NCBI GenBank assembly: GCA_030754715.1
Contig: JASLZV010000004.1
Coordinates: 1 to 19,792, forward strand
Origin: Phycisphaerae bacterium
Lineage (GTDB): Bacteria > Planctomycetota > Phycisphaerae > SM23-33
Length of the DNA stretch: 19,792 bases
Direction of reading: 5' to 3'
The position numbers and the translations under genes are program-made. Shown here in pieces: positions 15,225-19,792 of the stretch. The notes beneath the pieces are model-generated. The model did no database searches. It was not told the DNA's origin and was given only the letters and a program-made list of their open reading frames with translations. The first letter of the stretch is position 1; every line of letters starts with the position of its first letter.

Positions 15225-15254
15225 ATTATACGGCCCAGGTCGGCGCCTGGACAG
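15225..15254 (-). promoter_or_regulatory. candidate promoter of the secreted-protein/trxB operon
   Basis: On the minus strand a perfect TATAAT (15230-15225) lies 27 bases before the GTG start. At 17-18 bases upstream the -35 candidates (TGTCCA or CTGTCC) are only half matches. A palindrome TCCTG-T-CAGGA (15257-15267) sits immediately upstream of the -35 and could be an operator. Confidence 0.4.
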
Positions 15255-15286
15255 ACTCCTGTCAGGATCATTCAACGGCCGCCGTC

Positions 15287-15312
15287 CTCCCCGGCCCAAT
15301 GCCCTCGGGGAG
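15287..15312 (-). terminator. hairpin after rpoD
   Basis: CTCCCCG and CGGGGAG form a perfect seven-base stem with a 12-base loop, about 60 bases beyond the rpoD stop. No T run follows on the minus strand, so it may act as an mRNA 3' stabiliser or with Rho. Confidence 0.4.
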
Positions 15313-15369
15313 CATGCCTCATGATGAAATGTGTCGCTCAGGTCGCGCGCCTCGCAACGTGTCGCTACG

Positions 15370-17040
<1,671 letters not shown>

Positions 17041-17066
17041 CGGTAAACTCCCGCTACCCACCATAG

Positions 17067-17118
17067 CTATCTCGATATAAAGTCAACAATTATACGCATC
17101 TATCCTCGATAAAGTCAA
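17067..17118. repeat. imperfect direct repeat around the rpoD promoter
   Basis: CTATCTCGATATAAAGTCAA (17067-17086) and CTATCCTCGATAAAGTCAA (17100-17118) are near copies, about 32 bases apart, differing by a one-base and a two-base indel. On the minus strand each ends in TTGACTTTAT. The upstream copy supplies the rpoD -35 and the downstream copy spans the predicted transcription start. Confidence 0.6.
17089..17118 (-). promoter_or_regulatory. rpoD promoter
   Basis: On the minus strand TTGACT (17118-17113), an 18-base spacer and a perfect TATAAT (17094-17089) form the best sigma-70 type promoter in the window. The start would be near 17082, leaving a leader of about 42 bases. Confidence 0.65.
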
Positions 17119-17185
17119 TCTCGTCCTTCAGCCGACGTCCGGTAAACTTTGAAAAACCGCACCGAGCAGGCTACATTGGCCGGGC

Positions 17186-17213
17186 TTGACTATTACGATA
17201 AGCTCAGTATATC
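17186..17213 (+). promoter_or_regulatory. candidate promoter of the glycosyltransferase gene
   Basis: TTGACT (17186-17191) and TATATC (17208-17213) are separated by 16 bases. The start would be near 17220, so the leader before the ATG at 17237 is only about 17 bases and shows no Shine-Dalgarno sequence. Confidence 0.45.
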
Positions 17214-17236
17214 GCTAAACTTAAAAACCACAGCCT

Positions 17237-18394
17237 ATGAACGACCCGACAACATCCTCCCGCCCGTCGCGTGTGCTGCTGGTGACCGCTTCCGTCGGCG
17301 CCGGGCATCTCTCAGCCGCGCGTGCAATCGCAACGGGCCTGGGGCAACTGTCTTCCGACCTTCATGTCGAAACCGTTGACGCGCTGGCCCTTACTCCGCG
17401 CTGGTTTCGCGCCTGCTACGTCGGTGGATTTACCCTGGGCATGACCCGCCTGCCAAGGATCTACGGCCTGGGGTACATCCTGACAGACCACCCCCAACGC
17501 CCCGGACGCGCGGGGGGCGAGAGAATTCGCCTGTGGCGCGAACGCCGAGTACTGAAACAATTCAGCCGCTTCGTGCTCGACTTCGCCCCGGACCTGATAG
17601 TCCACACGCACTTTCTGACCACCCCCACGCTGGGGCGCATGATCACCCGAGGAGAACTTAGCGCAGGCCAGTTCGTAGTCGTCACCGACAACGACCCACA
17701 CCGTTTCTGGTACGCACAAAACGTCGCCCATTGGTTTCTGCCCGCAGCCATCAGTGCGAAAAGACTCACCCGCTGGGGAGTCGGCGAGTCGCGCATCACC
17801 GTCAGCGGCATGCCCATCCAACCAAAGTTGGACCGCCCGCCGCCGAGGGAAAAAACACTCGCTGACTGGCGCCTTCCTGCGGACAAGAAGATCGTCATCC
17901 TAACCGGCGGCACGACGTTTACGTGCGGACCGGTAGTCAAACTAGCCCGGCGCATTCTGGAACTGTGCCCCAACATTTGCCTGGTCGTGCTGGCTGGACA
18001 AAACAAGAAGTTGCTGGGCCGGTTGGCCCGGTCAGGTTCACCTGCCGGAAGGCTGGTTCCCATCTCGTTTACCGACCGGGTCCACGAGTTGGTGTCGGTC
18101 GGTTCACTGATGGTGACCAAGGCGGGTGGAGTCACCACGGCCGAATGCCTAGCCGCCGGCGTGCCGATGCTCCTGACCAGTCCCGTACCCGGTCAGGAGG
18201 CCGGCAACGCCAGGTATCTTCAAGCCAATGGCGCAGCGCTTATCACACAAAACTACCATCTGGTGCCCGCCGAGGTGAAGCGCCTGATGAACGACGAAAA
18301 AGCCCGTCGCCAACTCGCCGAAAATGCTCGCGGTCTCTACCGCCCCGGAACGGCAACGATCGTCAGGGCTATTGCCGGTTCGCTGCGGCTTTAG
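17237..18394 (+). CDS. family 28-type glycosyltransferase, diacylglycerol glucosyltransferase/MGDG synthase-like
   Basis: A 385-residue protein related to UgtP, MGDG synthase and MurG, which transfer a sugar from a UDP-sugar to a membrane lipid at the inner face of the membrane. The N-terminal motif TASVGAGHLSAARAI (17-31) is the family's acceptor-side glycine loop. VVVTDNDPHRFWYA (147-160) and VSGMPIQPK (189-197) match the conserved TD-H-W and G-I/M-P segments. The UDP-sugar site is read in TKAGGVTTAECLAAGVPMLL (294-313) with PVPGQEAGNARYL (316-328). The length is typical. Glucose or galactose specificity cannot be told. It is divergent from rpoD with 196 bases between starts, and its last 26 bases overlap the convergent gene at 18369. 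A very short leader without a ribosome binding site suggests weak or near-leaderless translation. Confidence 0.85.
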   Translation: MNDPTTSSRPSRVLLVTASVGAGHLSAARAIATGLGQLSSDLHVETVDALALTPRWFRACYVGGFTLGMTRLPRIYGLGYILTDHPQRPGRAGGERIRLWRERRVLKQFSRFVLDFAPDLIVHTHFLTTPTLGRMITRGELSAGQFVVVTDNDPHRFWYAQNVAHWFLPAAISAKRLTRWGVGESRITVSGMPIQPKLDRPPPREKTLADWRLPADKKIVILTGGTTFTCGPVVKLARRILELCPNICLVVLAGQNKKLLGRLARSGSPAGRLVPISFTDRVHELVSVGSLMVTKAGGVTTAECLAAGVPMLLTSPVPGQEAGNARYLQANGAALITQNYHLVPAEVKRLMNDEKARRQLAENARGLYRPGTATIVRAIAGSLRL

Positions 18395-19577
18395 GGGGCC
18401 GTTTGGTGACAACAACCTTCACCTTTGGATTCTTCCCGCGCTGAATGGTGAAAGTGCCCGTAAAGACCATCCCGTCCGAACCGGCATACCTCAACTCCTG
18501 CCGTGGGCCCTTCTTGGTCAGCGACCAGCGCTTGGGGTCGCCCGCACTGCGGATGCCCTTGACCAGCAGTGACGGGGGCAGCCACAGCCGCTGGTTTTGC
18601 CTGCCGACGTCGTTGAGGATATTGTCGAACGTCCCATCCTCGGCGGCCTGGAAGAACTCCGCGGAATTCTTAAACCACTTCCTGGTATACTGAGCCCGCG
18701 CAAGAAAACCTGCCAAAACCCGCACCTTGATCTCCTCATACAGGCCGACCGTGGGGGTTTTCGGCTGTTCGGTCCACCATTTAGCGTAACTTTTCCGAAA
18801 GGCCTTCAGGTTGCGCCCAAAACGCTTTGCAAACGCCAGCGTTGGCACCTGACGTCGAGACATGTCGCGGATATAGGCCGACAGGGCCTTCTGGTACTTA
18901 CCGTTTTCGGCATGCACGAGAAAGTGGACCATCGACCAGGCCTGGTCGTAGTTCCGAGAGGCCGGTTCCTCATTCCATTCCCTATGCGACATGGTCAGCA
19001 TCCTGTCCATGGTAAGCAGTTGGACGGCCTGGATCAGCTTCTTCAGGCGGGCCAGCCGCCAAGGAGGAATCACCCCAACCACCAAGTCGTCCCCAGTCCA
19101 GATCCCGCCGCCGAAATACTCGGCCAGGCCCTCGTTCAGCCATATGGGCATGCGGCCTCGGATCATCTTGTCGGCGAACTGGTGGAAGCCCTCGTGCTGC
19201 ACGACCCCCCAACTGCCTCCCGGTGGCGGTGCGGTGGCCACCAGCGACTTGCCGTTGTAAATCCCCGCGCTTCCTTTGATGATGCCCGGATGCCTGGCAT
19301 AATCCTCTCGATTTCTGTAGAGGTATAAAGAAAACCGCCTGCGAATCACACCCGAGAAACTCTTGGTGCGGTTGTAATATTCCTCGGCCATCGCAGTGAT
19401 CCTGGCGGCGGCCTCGCGCTTCATATCCCGATCCAGATCTGTGTACAGAACGTAGTATTTCGTCTTGTACTCGGGCAGTTTCTTGCCCACCGCCGCGATC
19501 ACCACCGGCGCTGCCAGCACCACCACCAACAGCAGGCCGATGCCGCTAAGTCTTCGTCGTCCACCGTAATAATTCAC
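18369..19577 (-). CDS. secreted or membrane-anchored HExxH metallopeptidase-like protein (DUF1570-like)
   Basis: A 402-residue protein. It starts at GTG 19577, with AAGGG about eight bases upstream. An N-terminal hydrophobic segment (residues 11-30) is a signal peptide or anchor. The core has YYVLYTDLDRDM (41-52), FSLYLYRNREDY (82-93), the zinc motif HEGFH (128-132) in VVQHEGFHQF, and IWLNEGLAEYF (145-155), whose NEG Glu is the expected third zinc ligand of gluzincins. This layout is that of the peptidase_MA-like/DUF1570 proteins common in planctomycetes; the name is from family knowledge. A C-terminal half of about 230 residues is basic and has no recognised motif. Substrate unknown. It resembles the broken gene at 4427-5403 in the order of its motifs. 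Confidence 0.8.
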   Translation of the reverse strand: MNYYGGRRRLSGIGLLLVVVLAAPVVIAAVGKKLPEYKTKYYVLYTDLDRDMKREAAARITAMAEEYYNRTKSFSGVIRRRFSLYLYRNREDYARHPGIIKGSAGIYNGKSLVATAPPPGGSWGVVQHEGFHQFADKMIRGRMPIWLNEGLAEYFGGGIWTGDDLVVGVIPPWRLARLKKLIQAVQLLTMDRMLTMSHREWNEEPASRNYDQAWSMVHFLVHAENGKYQKALSAYIRDMSRRQVPTLAFAKRFGRNLKAFRKSYAKWWTEQPKTPTVGLYEEIKVRVLAGFLARAQYTRKWFKNSAEFFQAAEDGTFDNILNDVGRQNQRLWLPPSLLVKGIRSAGDPKRWSLTKKGPRQELRYAGSDGMVFTGTFTIQRGKNPKVKVVVTKRPPKAAANRQ

Positions 19578-19642
19578 AGGTTTTTCCCTTATGGGCTGCA
19601 GCGCCGCCGAACTGCCCGGGGCACTGTCCCGATCAAGGCCCT

Positions 19643-19671
19643 ATGATAACAGTTAGGGGTCGCCGGGTGAA
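19643..19671 (-). promoter_or_regulatory. candidate promoter of the DUF1570-like gene
   Basis: On the minus strand TTCACC (19671-19666), 17 bases, then TATCAT (19648-19643). The -10 matches the consensus at five of six positions and the spacing is ideal. The start would be near 19636, about 60 bases before the GTG. Confidence 0.4.
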
Positions 19672-19731
19672 CCACTTGCCTCGGGTCCACATTCGTCGTA
19701 TTAGTATGGGAAACAAGCAGGGAGGCTTGAG

Positions 19732-19792
19732 ATGAAATCGATCCACATCGTTGAACCGTCGCTGCCGCTGGCGTGGGAAAAAGCCGTCATCG
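19732..19792 (+). CDS. 5' end of a gene running off the right edge
   Basis: The ATG at 19732 follows a very good ribosome binding site, AGGGAGG (19719-19725), by six bases. Twenty codons are visible (MKSIHIVEPSLPLAWEKAVI), open to the window edge. The start loosely recalls thymidylate synthase-like proteins, but twenty residues are too few to name it. It is divergent from the DUF1570-like gene. Confidence 0.65.
   Translation, partial: MKSIHIVEPSLPLAWEKAVI

Overview
The window is about 19.8 kb of GC-rich bacterial chromosome that looks like a planctomycete, most probably of the Phycisphaerae type. That placement is inference. It rests on the style of the primary sigma factor (N-terminal region 1.1 plus a typical planctomycete region 2 core), on a DUF6677-like membrane protein, on two secreted HExxH/NEGLA-type proteins of the DUF1570 kind common in planctomycetes, and on the mixed strand layout of small operons. 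I saw no insertion sequences, CRISPR arrays, prophage genes, rRNA or tRNA genes. Most of the window is ordinary core genome.

Left part (1-6350, mostly + strand): a possible minus-strand gene start at the left edge; a two-gene membrane pair (242-1176) ending in a GC-rich terminator; a compact cloverleaf-like inverted-repeat element (1249-1317) before an isochorismatase-fold protein whose catalytic Asp and Cys appear replaced; prmC (release factor methyltransferase); hflX (ribosome-associated GTPase) with its own TATAAT box; a secreted HExxH protein broken by a one-base frameshift; and a FliM-like switch protein with no flagellar neighbours.

Middle part (6350-11400, - strand): cstA (carbon-starvation/peptide-type transporter) with a clear promoter and a strong hairpin in its leader; rny (RNase Y), preceded by an unusually long gap of about 690 bp that contains foldable structure; and a tandem ACT-domain protein.

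Right part (11500-19792): murA divergent from the ACT gene; on the minus strand a likely operon of a secreted protein of unknown function followed by trxB; rpoD (primary sigma factor) on the minus strand, divergent from a family-28-type glycosyltransferase (diacylglycerol glucosyltransferase-like), with an imperfect direct repeat around the rpoD promoter; a second secreted HExxH protein whose 3' end overlaps the glycosyltransferase gene; and the first 20 codons of another gene at the right edge.

Functionally the core genes cover translation termination and ribosome rescue (prmC, hflX), mRNA turnover (rny), transcription (rpoD), cell envelope (murA, glycosyltransferase), redox (trxB) and nutrient uptake (cstA). 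I do not see a convincing new multi-gene system. The best candidates for something undescribed are the cloverleaf-like leader element with its degenerate enzyme, the structured rny upstream region, the repeat-flanked rpoD promoter and the orphan FliM-like protein.
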